In this document: positions 43,618 through 52,833 of the stretch, piece by piece
How positions within the stretch are numbered: position 1 is the first letter of the stretch
Layout: each line of letters begins with the position of its first letter
Assembly: GCF_001665785.1 (NCBI RefSeq)
Contig: NZ_LZSO01000017.1
Span: 62,001 to 126,000, forward strand
Direction: 5' to 3'
DNA from: Mycolicibacterium peregrinum
GTDB taxonomy: Bacteria > Actinomycetota > Actinomycetes > Mycobacteriales > Mycobacteriaceae
DNA: 64,000 nucleotides
Program-made: the position numbers and the translations under genes
The notes under the pieces: generated by a model
What the model saw: only the letters and a program-made list of their open reading frames with translations
Told to the model about the DNA's origin: nothing
The model's database searches: none

Positions 43618-46389
43618 ATGAGTGCCAGCCCGTTGCCCAACCTGGTTGGCAGGCAACGCGAGTGCACGCAGTTGACCGACCTGCTCAGCGGGCTGCGACG
43701 GGGTGAATCGGCGGTAGCGGTGATCCGGGGCGAGGCCGGCATCGGGAAATCGGTGTTGTTGGAGTTCGTGGCGGCCCAGGCCTCCGGGATGACCGTGACC
43801 ACCGCCCGCGGGATCGAGGCGGACATGGAGCTCGCCTATGCCGGCCTGCACCAACTGTGCGCACCATTCCTCGGCACGATCGATGCGCTGCCCGAGCCGC
43901 AGCGGGATGCGCTGCGGGTCGCCTTCGGGTTGGCCGCCGGTGATCCGCCGGATCGGTTCCTGGTCGGCCTGGCGGTTCTGACCCTGCTCACCCGGGCCTC
44001 AGAGACCAAGCCCGTACTGGTCATCGTCGACGACGCCCAGTGGCTGGATCAGGTGTCCGTGCTGACGTTGGAGTTCGTGGCGCGCCGGCTGCTGGCCGAG
44101 GCCGTCGCGATGGTCTACTCCGTGCGCGACCCAGAGGGCCAGGCGGTCCTCAAGAACCTGCCTGAACTGCGGCTGGGAGGTCTCGAGCCGGCAGCAGCCG
44201 GTGAACTGCTGGAGGCCGCGGTGGAGGGGCGGCTGGAGGAGCGCGTACGCGATCGGCTGGTCGCCGAGACCTCCGGCAACCCGCTCGCGCTGCTGGAGCT
44301 CTACCGCGGCCGCAGTGCCGCCGAGCTCGCCTACGGCGTGGAGGCGGGGACTGCGACGGTTCGCGAGTCGGTGTCGAGTCGCATAGAACAGGGCTTCGCC
44401 GACCGGATCCAGATGCTGCCGGCGCCGACCCGAACGCTGCTTTTGATCGCGGCGGCAGAGCCGATCGGGGAGGCCCGGCTGCTGGTGCGCGCGGCCGAGG
44501 CGATGAACATCGCGCCCGATGCCGCGCCCGCCAAGGCGGCCGGTCTGATCGAATTCGGCGAGTCCGTCCGGTTCCGCCACCCGCTGGTGCGCTCGGCGGT
44601 GTACCGGCAGGCTGATCCCGAGGAGCGCCGGGCAGTCCACCGGGCCCTGGCGGCCGTCACCGACCCGGTTCTCGATCCGGACCGCTGCGCCTGGCACGCG
44701 GCCGAGGCCGCCGATGGGCCCGACGAGGAGGTCGCGGCGGGCCTGGACCACGCGGCGGGCCGGGCGCGGCAGCGCGGTGGGATGGCGGCCGAGGCGGTCC
44801 TGCTGGAGCGCGCCACCGAGCTGACCCCGGACCTCTGGCAGCGCGGGCGGCGGGCGCTCGCGGCCGCCGAAGCACATTTCTCGGCCGCCTCCCCGGATCG
44901 CGCGACCGAGTTGGCCACCCTGGCCAGCTTGTGCCCGCTCGACCCGTTGGACCAGGCCCGGCTGGCGCGTCTGCGGGCCCGAATCCTGTTCGGCCGTAGT
45001 CGCAGTGACGAAGCGGCTCCATTGCTGCTCGACGCCGCCGCGCAATTCGCGGCCGCCGGGTCACCACTGGCCCGCGAGACCTATCTGGAGGCGATCAGCG
45101 CGACAGTCTTCGCCGGCCGGGTCCACGGAGCCGCCGGCGCCAAGGCCGCGGCGGTCGCCGCCCGGGCTTCCGGCGCTCCGCCGTCGAACTCCGAGGCCGC
45201 CGACCTGCTGCTGGACGGCGTCGCCACCCTGCTGGCCGACGGCTATGAGACCGGTGTGCCGGCATTGCGCCGGGCCTTCGAACCGTTCGCGCAGGAGGAC
45301 CTGCACAGCCGTGAGGCGACGATGCGATGGCTGCTGCTCGTCCCGGTCGCGCTGGAATCGTTCATCCACTACGGGTGGGATCTGCCCGCGTGGGACACCT
45401 TCGCCACCCGTGCGGTGCGGCTCGCCCGTGACATCGGTGCGCTCGGGGTGTTGCCGCCGGCGCTGATCTACCTGGGTGGCGTCTACATCCACCATGGCGA
45501 CTTCGCCACGGCCGCCCGCATGATCGACGAGGCCGATGCGATCTCCACCGCGACCGGACAAACCCCACACGCCTACGCCTCGCTGGTGCTGGCCGCGTGG
45601 CGCGGTGAGGAGGATGCCGCTGCCGGCCCGATCGCGGAGGCCAAAGCCCGTGCTGCCCAACACGGCGAGGTCTCGCTCCTGGGGGTCACCGGCTATGTCC
45701 AGGGAGTGCTGTACAACGGCCTGGCCCGGTACGACGAGGCACTCGCGGTGGCCCGGGCGGGCATCGAGCACGACGGCTACAACTTCACCGGGTTGTCGTT
45801 GGTCGAGCATGTCGAGGCCGCAGTGCGGTGTGGCGAACTCGAGGCGGCCCGGACATCGCTCGATCGTCTGGTTGAACTGACGCGCGCGGCCGGTTCCGGC
45901 TGGGCCCGTGGCGTCAGCGCGCGCAGCCGAGCCCTACTCACCGACGGTGACGAGGCGGACGCGCTGTACCGCACGGCCATCGAGGAACTTGCCCTCGACC
46001 GCGTGGTCGTCGAGGTGGCACGCACCCATCTGCTCTACGGCGAATGGTTGCGCCGGAACCGTCGGCGGGCACTGGCGCGGGAACACCTCCGCACCGCACA
46101 CCAGATGTTCGATGGCATGGGAGCCACGGCGTTCGCCGAACGGGCGCGGCGCGAACTGCTGGCCACCGGTGAGCATGTGCGAAGCCGGGAGACCGGGCCG
46201 GCGACCAGCCTGACCCCGCAGGAGGCGCAGATCGCCGCGTTGGCCGCCGCCGGAATGACCAACCCGAAGATCGGCGCGGAGCTCTTCCTCAGCCCACACA
46301 CCGTGGAATGGCACCTGCGCAAGGTGTACACGAAGCTCGGCATCAGCTCCCGCCGCGAGCTGCCCAGTGCCCTGGCAACTTCGGGCTAG
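43618..46389 (+). CDS. Large ATP-binding LuxR-family (LAL) regulator 1
   Basis: A 923-residue LAL protein. N-terminal AAA-type ATPase: VGRQREC, Walker A GEAGIGKS (38-45), Walker B LVIVDDAQWLD. A long central helical-repeat region (about 300-840, TPR-like) follows. The C-terminal LuxR helix-turn-helix reads LTPQEAQIAALAAAGMTNPK and ends in TVEWHLRKVYTKLGISSRREL. LALs act as ATP-dependent transcription activators, often of secondary metabolism or degradation genes. The ATG at 43618 has AGGAG upstream. First of three paralogues. Confidence 0.9.
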   Translation: MSASPLPNLVGRQRECTQLTDLLSGLRRGESAVAVIRGEAGIGKSVLLEFVAAQASGMTVTTARGIEADMELAYAGLHQLCAPFLGTIDALPEPQRDALRVAFGLAAGDPPDRFLVGLAVLTLLTRASETKPVLVIVDDAQWLDQVSVLTLEFVARRLLAEAVAMVYSVRDPEGQAVLKNLPELRLGGLEPAAAGELLEAAVEGRLEERVRDRLVAETSGNPLALLELYRGRSAAELAYGVEAGTATVRESVSSRIEQGFADRIQMLPAPTRTLLLIAAAEPIGEARLLVRAAEAMNIAPDAAPAKAAGLIEFGESVRFRHPLVRSAVYRQADPEERRAVHRALAAVTDPVLDPDRCAWHAAEAADGPDEEVAAGLDHAAGRARQRGGMAAEAVLLERATELTPDLWQRGRRALAAAEAHFSAASPDRATELATLASLCPLDPLDQARLARLRARILFGRSRSDEAAPLLLDAAAQFAAAGSPLARETYLEAISATVFAGRVHGAAGAKAAAVAARASGAPPSNSEAADLLLDGVATLLADGYETGVPALRRAFEPFAQEDLHSREATMRWLLLVPVALESFIHYGWDLPAWDTFATRAVRLARDIGALGVLPPALIYLGGVYIHHGDFATAARMIDEADAISTATGQTPHAYASLVLAAWRGEEDAAAGPIAEAKARAAQHGEVSLLGVTGYVQGVLYNGLARYDEALAVARAGIEHDGYNFTGLSLVEHVEAAVRCGELEAARTSLDRLVELTRAAGSGWARGVSARSRALLTDGDEADALYRTAIEELALDRVVVEVARTHLLYGEWLRRNRRRALAREHLRTAHQMFDGMGATAFAERARRELLATGEHVRSRETGPATSLTPQEAQIAALAAAGMTNPKIGAELFLSPHTVEWHLRKVYTKLGISSRRELPSALATSG

Positions 46390-46413
46390 CCCCGCTACGT
46401 AGCCGGCCCGCGT

Positions 46414-46440
46414 AGTCCCGTGGTGCACAGCCCACGGACT
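46414..46440. terminator. Hairpin between LAL1 and the sigma factor
   Basis: AGTCCCGTGG (46414-46423) and CCACGGACT (46432-46440) pair with one bulged base. It lies 25 nt after the LAL1 stop and may terminate that transcript. No T-tract. Confidence 0.35.
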
Positions 46441-46494
46441 CGACCACGCAGTTCCGTGGCGCGACGGAGGCCCCGTGGCAGCCAGGGTGGAGGT

Positions 46495-47127
46495 ATGTCG
46501 ACACCGGATGAACTGGGCCTGGCTCTCGACATCTTTCTGACCCATCGCACGCGGCTGTTCGGTATCGCCTACGGAGTTACCGGGGAGACCTGTGGCGCCG
46601 AAGACCTGGTCCAGGAGGCCTGGCTGCGGTGGCAGCGCACGGACCGCGCGATCGTGGAGAACCCGGCCGCATTTCTGACCACCACCACGACGAACCTCGC
46701 GATCAACGTCATCCAGTCGGCCCGGCACCGCTACGAAGCACCGACCGCGTCGCCACTGGACTATCTGGTCGACACCGGCGGCGACGAGCCCGTGTCGCGG
46801 ACCGAACAGACCGCTCTGGTCGAGGAGCTGCTGGCGCTGCTGATGGCCAGGTTGACGCCAGGGGAGCTGGGCGCCTACGTGCTGCGCAGAGGGTTCGACT
46901 ATGCGTATGTGGACATCGCCGCGTTGTTGCGGACCAGTGTCGCCAACGCGCGGCAACTGGTTCGCCGGGCCCAGACCCGCCTCGACACCGGTGAGCGCGT
47001 CTCAGTAGTCCGGATTGCCGCGCACCGCCGTCTTGCCACCGCGTTCCTGCAGGCCGCGCGCACCGGTGATCGGCGGGATCTGGAGCGCATCCTCGCCGGC
47101 GGCTACGCCGCCTCCCGAGCCGCATGA
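46495..47127 (+). CDS. ECF sigma factor, SigJ/ECF41-like, lacking the SnoaL domain
   Basis: A 210-residue extracytoplasmic-function sigma factor. Region 2 is FLTHRTRLFGIAYGVTGETC with AEDLVQEAWLRWQ. Region 4 is LTPGELGAYVLRRGFDYAYVDIAALLRTSVANARQLVRRAQ. SigJ/ECF41 factors normally carry a C-terminal SnoaL-like domain that controls activity. Here the protein stops just after the linker (TAFLQAARTGDRRDLERILAGG), so that control domain is absent. GGAGG lies 3 nt before the ATG. Its TGA overlaps the ATG of the second LAL gene (ATGA), so the two are coupled. Confidence 0.85.
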   Translation: MSTPDELGLALDIFLTHRTRLFGIAYGVTGETCGAEDLVQEAWLRWQRTDRAIVENPAAFLTTTTTNLAINVIQSARHRYEAPTASPLDYLVDTGGDEPVSRTEQTALVEELLALLMARLTPGELGAYVLRRGFDYAYVDIAALLRTSVANARQLVRRAQTRLDTGERVSVVRIAAHRRLATAFLQAARTGDRRDLERILAGGYAASRAA

Positions 47128-49952
47128 GTGCCGATACCTCAGGCCGGTTGGCTGGGACCGCCGAGACGCCTCGTGTCGAGGAGATGGAGCGACTCGACGG
47201 AACGCGGGGACGGCTTGTCGGCAGGCGATGGGAGCGCACGGCCCTCGACGACATGGTCACGGCGGTGGCGGGCGGTCGCAGTGCAGCACTGGTCCTGCGG
47301 GGAGAGGCCGGCATCGGCAAGACCGCGTTGCTCGACTACGTGGGCGACCACGCGCCGGCATGCCAGGTGGTGCGCGTCGCGGGGATCGAGGCGGAGGCCG
47401 AGCTGGCTTTCGGCGGGCTGAACCGGCTGTGCGAGCCCTTCCGGAAACATTTCGACCGGCTACCTGTCCCACAGCGGTCGGCGCTCCAAACGGCGTTCGG
47501 GCTCAGCGCGGGTACTCCCGCGGACCGGTTCCTCGTCGGCCTGGCAGTCCTGAGCCTGCTGGCGGAGGCGGCGACGCGGCAGCCTTTGGTGTGTTTGATC
47601 GACGATGCGCAGTGGTTGGACCGGATTTCCGCTCAGACCTTGTCGTTTGTCGGTCGCCGGCTGCTGGCCGAGCGGGTGGTGTTGCTCTTCGCAGTACGCG
47701 AGCCCGTAGTGGGCGATGCCCTGGCAGATCTACCTGCGCTGCGGATCGAAGGCCTGGGCGATCACGACGCCCGGACTCTGCTGGCACGGGCCTGCCCGGG
47801 CCGCGTCGACGACCGGGTGCTCGATCGTATTCTGGCCGAATCCCGGGGGAATCCACTTGCGCTCCTGGAACTTCCACGTGAGGTGACGGCTGCGCAGGTG
47901 ACCGTGTGGACCGACCGGCTCGACGACCAGCCGCTGGCCGGCCAGATCGAGAAGGGCTTCTTGCGTCGCCTTCGTTCGTTGTCACCCGGGGCCCAGCTTC
48001 TGGTGCTGCTCGCCGCGGCTGATCCGGTGGGAGATGCCGCGTTGTTGCGCCGCGCGGCCGTGGAGTTGAACATCGACACCGTCGCCGCCGGCTCCGAAGC
48101 TCAGGCGGGCGAGCTACTCACCATCGGCACGATGGTCCGGTTCCGGCATCCGCTGGTGCGCTCGGCGGTATACAAATCGGCGACGACACTGCAGCGCCGG
48201 CAGGTGCACCGGGCGTTGGCTGAGGCGACGGACCCCGAACACGACCCCGATCGACGTGCGTGGCACTTGGCAAGTGCCGCAGGTCAGCCCGATGAAGGTG
48301 TGGCCGCAGGGCTCGAGCTGGCGGCTACCCGCGCCCGCGCACGCGGTGGAGCTGCCGCGGCGGCCGCATTTCTCGACCGTTCCGCCGAACTCACGCCTGA
48401 TCCGCGTCGTCGTGGCTCCCGGTCGCTGGCCGCAGCGCAGGCCAAGAGCGAGGCAGGCGAGTTCGGTGAGGCTCTCGAACTGCTCGACGACCTCGCGGCG
48501 CTGCCGTTGACCAAGCGTGAGCATGCCCTCGCCGAACTCGTACGTGGGCGAAGTCTCTTCTCGTTCCGGAGCGCGAGCGCGGGTCTGCCCTCACTCCTCG
48601 GCGCGGCCAAACAGCTTGAGCCACTTGACTCGGCGTTGGCAACCGAAACCTACCGTGATGCCCTCTACGCCGCCCTCACCGCCGGCAGATTGCCCGACGA
48701 GGTCGGGGTGGAGCAGGTGGCGGCTGCGATCCTCGCGATGCGGCGGCCCGCGGACCCGGCTTGCTCAGATCTGCTCCTGGAAGGCGTTTCCCGGATCACG
48801 GTTGCGGGTTACGCGCAGGGGGCGCCGCTGGTTCACCGTGCCCTCGCGGCCTATCGAACAGGAGGGTTCTCCCCAGCGGACGGGTTGGGCTGGCTGCCCT
48901 TGGCGTGCCGATTGGCGCACAACACTTGGGAATTCGACGCCTGGTCCACGCTGTCGGCCAGGTTGGTCGAGCTTGCTGTGGACGCCGGCGCACTTGCCGT
49001 CCTGCCGTCGGCGCTGCTACTGCGGTTGTCGAACCGCGTCTATGCGGGCGACCTGGCCGCGTCCGACGCGCTGGTCGCTCAGGCCGCAACGTTGGGCGAG
49101 GTCACCGGAAGCAGTTTCTTCGCGCACTACGGCGCCATGGTCGTCGAACCGTGGCGGGGCGACGAGACGCGCACGCAGCAAGCGATCGATCTGATCACCT
49201 CCGACCCGTTGTTGCGCGGCGAGGGCAAGGCACTGACGGCGACGGAATGGGCGGCCGCGGTGCTGTACAACGGACTCGGCCGGTATGACGAGGCGCTCCT
49301 GGCTGCTCGGCGTGGATCGGCGTATCCACGGGAGCTTGGACTGTCGACATGGTCGATGGTCGAATTGGTCGAGGCGGCAGCACGATCGGGGGTGCCGGCC
49401 GAGGCGACCGAGGCGGTGCGACACATCGAGAACATGGCTGCGGTGAGTGGGACCGACTGGGTGCGCGGCACGGCGGCCTACGTCGGCGCGCTGGTGGCTG
49501 ACGGTCCCGTCGCCGAACAACGCTATCGGGAGGCGATCGAGTTTCTTGAGCGTACGGACGTCCGAATGCTCACCGCACGAGCCTATTTGGTGTACGGCGA
49601 GTGGCTGCGGAGCGAACAGCGACGGGGCGAAGCCCGGCAACGCCTCCGCCAGGCCTACACCCTGCTGAGCGACTTGGGGGCCGACGGGTTCGCCGAGCGG
49701 GCCCGCAGGGAACTCGCCGCCGCAGGGGCGGTGACGTCGGCCAGGGCAACGGGCCGGCGGGCGGTCGACGCCGCGTCGCTCACCGCGCAGGAGATGCAGA
49801 TCGCCCGGCTCGCCGCCGGCGGACTGACCAATTCGGAGATCGGCGCGCAACTGTTCATCAGCGCTCACACCGCCGAGTGGCACCTGCGAAAAGTATTCGG
49901 CAAGTTGGGTATCCGATCCCGTCGGCATATCGCGTCGAAGCTGGGGAACTAG
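47124..49952 (+). CDS. Large ATP-binding LuxR-family (LAL) regulator 2
   Basis: A 942-residue paralogue of LAL1. Walker A is GEAGIGKT (60-67), Walker B is VCLIDDAQWLD, then a helical-repeat middle and a C-terminal LuxR helix-turn-helix (LTAQEMQIARLAAGGLTNSE and TAEWHLRKVFGKLGIRSRR). The start codon overlaps the stop of the sigma factor gene, an unusual pairing of two transcription factors in one message. Confidence 0.9.
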   Translation: MSADTSGRLAGTAETPRVEEMERLDGTRGRLVGRRWERTALDDMVTAVAGGRSAALVLRGEAGIGKTALLDYVGDHAPACQVVRVAGIEAEAELAFGGLNRLCEPFRKHFDRLPVPQRSALQTAFGLSAGTPADRFLVGLAVLSLLAEAATRQPLVCLIDDAQWLDRISAQTLSFVGRRLLAERVVLLFAVREPVVGDALADLPALRIEGLGDHDARTLLARACPGRVDDRVLDRILAESRGNPLALLELPREVTAAQVTVWTDRLDDQPLAGQIEKGFLRRLRSLSPGAQLLVLLAAADPVGDAALLRRAAVELNIDTVAAGSEAQAGELLTIGTMVRFRHPLVRSAVYKSATTLQRRQVHRALAEATDPEHDPDRRAWHLASAAGQPDEGVAAGLELAATRARARGGAAAAAAFLDRSAELTPDPRRRGSRSLAAAQAKSEAGEFGEALELLDDLAALPLTKREHALAELVRGRSLFSFRSASAGLPSLLGAAKQLEPLDSALATETYRDALYAALTAGRLPDEVGVEQVAAAILAMRRPADPACSDLLLEGVSRITVAGYAQGAPLVHRALAAYRTGGFSPADGLGWLPLACRLAHNTWEFDAWSTLSARLVELAVDAGALAVLPSALLLRLSNRVYAGDLAASDALVAQAATLGEVTGSSFFAHYGAMVVEPWRGDETRTQQAIDLITSDPLLRGEGKALTATEWAAAVLYNGLGRYDEALLAARRGSAYPRELGLSTWSMVELVEAAARSGVPAEATEAVRHIENMAAVSGTDWVRGTAAYVGALVADGPVAEQRYREAIEFLERTDVRMLTARAYLVYGEWLRSEQRRGEARQRLRQAYTLLSDLGADGFAERARRELAAAGAVTSARATGRRAVDAASLTAQEMQIARLAAGGLTNSEIGAQLFISAHTAEWHLRKVFGKLGIRSRRHIASKLGN

Positions 49953-49986
49953 AGGCTGTCACAAAATCGTCCGCTATCTGGTCGAT

Positions 49987-52833
49987 ATGGGTATGTGGCG
50001 GAAGTCTTTTCACGATGCCGGTGCGCGTGTCCTGATCGGACGTGATACCGAATGCCGGGTACTGGAGGATCTGGTCACAGGGGTGCGGCACGGAGGCAGG
50101 GTTCTGGTGCTGCGCGGGGAGGTCGGTGTCGGGAAGACCGAGTTACTGAACCACCTTCTCGAGCGGGTGGGGCACCACCGATCGGTGCGGGTGGCCGGAG
50201 TGTCATTCGACATGGACCTCGACTTCGCCGGCCTACAGCAGTTGTGCCGACCGCTGCTCGGCCACCTCGCCGAACTGCCGACTGCCCAACGCGACGCACT
50301 GGTGGTGATTCTGGGACTGGGATCCGGTGCGCCGCCGACCGAAAAATTGGTGCAGTCAGCCGTTTTGAATTTGCTGACCGCGGCCTGCCGCGACGAACCG
50401 CTGGTCTGGGTCGTCGACGACGCACATTGGCTGGACCCCGCGACGCTGGCGGTTCTGGCCGCTGTGGCGAGGCGATTGACCACCGAACGGGCCGGGCTGG
50501 TGTTCGCGACTCGTGACCTCGGGGCAGACGTGTTGAGCGGATTGCCCGAACACGTGATCGGCCCGTTGTCGGATGAGCACGCGCGAGACCTGCTGGGCAC
50601 GGTGATGATGACCCGCCTCGACCCGCGCGTCAGCGATCGGATCATCGCCGAGACCCACGGTAACCCGCTTGCTCTGGTTTCACTTCCGCGTGATCGTGCC
50701 GCCGCAGAACTTGCCGGGGCGCTGCGCCGCGGCGACCGCCCTTCGGGGGTCAAAAGAATCGAACTCGACTATGTCGAGTTGATCCGCGCGCTGCCCGAAT
50801 CGACTCGGAAGCTGCTCCTCGCCGCTGCGGCCGAGCCGGTCGGTGATGCCGCTGTGTTGGGTCGTGTCGCGGACAGCCTGGGGATCACTGCCGACGTGCT
50901 GGCGCCCGCGGTAGCCGCCCGAGTGGTCGAAATCGACTCCGATGTGCGGTTTCGGCACCCCCTCGCCCGGTCGGCCGCTTACCACGCTGCCGACCTGTCC
51001 GTACGCCGCGAGATGCACCGTGTACTGGCCGAAGTCACCGATGTCGAGATCGATCAGGACCGCCGGATCTGGCATATCGCCAACGCCGCGACGTGGCCCG
51101 ACGATGAGGTGGCAGCGCAATTGGAAGTCGCTGCCGGTGATGCGCACGCGAAGATCGGCGTGGCGGTTGCCGCAACATTCCTCGAGCGGGCCGCGGTCCT
51201 GACATCGGTTCCGGAGCTTCGCTGTGACCGCGCGCTGGCTGCAGCCGGGGCCAAGCTCGATGCCGGTGCTTTTTCCGATGCCGAGGAGTTGCTCGCCATG
51301 GCAGGTCTCGCACCGATGACCGGCCTGCAGCGGGCGCGAGCCGCGCGGTTGTCCGCGCAGATGGAGTTCGCCAAGCGACGCAGCGGCAACGGCGCGGCGG
51401 CTTCGTTGAATGAGATCGCATCCCGGATGAGTGATGCAGCAGCCGAATTCGAGCACTTCGACGCTGAGGTGAGCCGTGAGGTGTATCTCGAAGCTCTCGC
51501 TACGGCGATGTACGCAGGCCGGTTCGGAGATATCCAGGCCGTGGCGCGGATGGCCGAGACTGCGCTCTGCGGTATCGAACGCCTATCCACTGGTTCTGGG
51601 CCGGTGGGCACCGTGTTGCGGGGCATGACTTCTCAGATCACCGGTGTTCCGTATGCCGGGGAGGCATTGCCGGTGGCGGTGGAGGAACTGGGCGCACATC
51701 GTCGTGATGCCGACTCTGTGGCGTCGCCGTGGATGGTGCCCGCGCTGCCCCTCATCCAGCAGTCCGCGGCCTATGAACTATGGGATGACGCGCTCGTGCA
51801 CCGGCTCTCCACGGCGGCAGTCCGCCGGGTCCGCGCGACCGACGCGTTGGCGCAGCTTCCGGAGACCATGGCCTACCGGGCCGTCGTACACATGTTGGCA
51901 GGCGAGCTCGATGCCGCCGAAGCTCGTCTGAGGGAGGCCAATTCGATCGCACTGTCGACGCGCTACTACTCCCCGGCGCGCTATCACTCTCTTACGCTGG
52001 ATGCGTGGAAGGGTGATCCGGACCATCTCGATGCGCTCAAGGCGGCTGCCGAAGCAGCATCTGCCTCTGGGGAAGGCAGAGTGCTGGGCGTAGCCCGCTA
52101 CGCGACCGCCGTGCTCTGCAATGGACTGGGCCGCTATGAGGAGGCGTTCGCCGCGGCCCGGCAGGCTTCCGAGTATGAGGACCTCGGACTGTACGGATGG
52201 TATCTGGTCGAACTGATCGAGGCGGCGACCCGCATCGGCAACATCGACGCGGCGCAGGAGGCCTGCGGGCGCCTCACCGAGCGTATATCGGTTCGCGACA
52301 CGGATTGGGCCCTAGGGACTTTGGCGAGCGCACGGGCTCTGGTGGCCGGCGATGGAGACGCCGAGGCCCACTACCGTGAGGCGATCGACCGATTGGGGCG
52401 TACCCGTATCAAGGTCCACCTGGCCCGGGCCCATCTCCGCTACGGGGAATGGCTGCGCCGTCGGAAGCGCCGGTCGGCGGCCAAAGAGCAGCTCACCATC
52501 GCGCACGAGATGTTCTGTGCCTTTGGGGCCCGGGCTTTCGCTGATCGTGCCGGGCGCGAGTTGATCGCGAAGGGGGAGCGGGCGGGCCGACAGCCGGTTG
52601 CCGGCGGCGATGTCCTGACGGCTCAGGAGGCACAGATCGCGCGGCTCGCAGCAGCCGGACTGACCAACGCTGCGATCGGAGAGCAGCTGTTCATCAGCAC
52701 CCACACCGTCGAGTGGCACCTGCGGAAAGTGTTCGTCAAGCTCTCGGTTACCTCTCGTCGGCAACTTCGGGGCATGTCGGACAGCCTCGCTCACCAGCCT
52801 TCGGTAAGTACCCGCTCCAGGGTGTCGGCGTAG
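49987..52833 (+). CDS. Large ATP-binding LuxR-family (LAL) regulator 3
   Basis: A 948-residue paralogue, 34 nt after LAL2. Walker A is GEVGVGKT (44-51) and Walker B is VWVVDDAHWLD. The C-terminal helix-turn-helix is LTAQEAQIARLAAAGLTNAA with TVEWHLRKVFVKLSVTSRRQ. It has diverged most from the other two in the ATPase start (MGMWRKSFHDAGARVLIGRD). Its 3' end overlaps the convergent fusion gene by 43 nt. Confidence 0.9.
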   Translation: MGMWRKSFHDAGARVLIGRDTECRVLEDLVTGVRHGGRVLVLRGEVGVGKTELLNHLLERVGHHRSVRVAGVSFDMDLDFAGLQQLCRPLLGHLAELPTAQRDALVVILGLGSGAPPTEKLVQSAVLNLLTAACRDEPLVWVVDDAHWLDPATLAVLAAVARRLTTERAGLVFATRDLGADVLSGLPEHVIGPLSDEHARDLLGTVMMTRLDPRVSDRIIAETHGNPLALVSLPRDRAAAELAGALRRGDRPSGVKRIELDYVELIRALPESTRKLLLAAAAEPVGDAAVLGRVADSLGITADVLAPAVAARVVEIDSDVRFRHPLARSAAYHAADLSVRREMHRVLAEVTDVEIDQDRRIWHIANAATWPDDEVAAQLEVAAGDAHAKIGVAVAATFLERAAVLTSVPELRCDRALAAAGAKLDAGAFSDAEELLAMAGLAPMTGLQRARAARLSAQMEFAKRRSGNGAAASLNEIASRMSDAAAEFEHFDAEVSREVYLEALATAMYAGRFGDIQAVARMAETALCGIERLSTGSGPVGTVLRGMTSQITGVPYAGEALPVAVEELGAHRRDADSVASPWMVPALPLIQQSAAYELWDDALVHRLSTAAVRRVRATDALAQLPETMAYRAVVHMLAGELDAAEARLREANSIALSTRYYSPARYHSLTLDAWKGDPDHLDALKAAAEAASASGEGRVLGVARYATAVLCNGLGRYEEAFAAARQASEYEDLGLYGWYLVELIEAATRIGNIDAAQEACGRLTERISVRDTDWALGTLASARALVAGDGDAEAHYREAIDRLGRTRIKVHLARAHLRYGEWLRRRKRRSAAKEQLTIAHEMFCAFGARAFADRAGRELIAKGERAGRQPVAGGDVLTAQEAQIARLAAAGLTNAAIGEQLFISTHTVEWHLRKVFVKLSVTSRRQLRGMSDSLAHQPSVSTRSRVSA

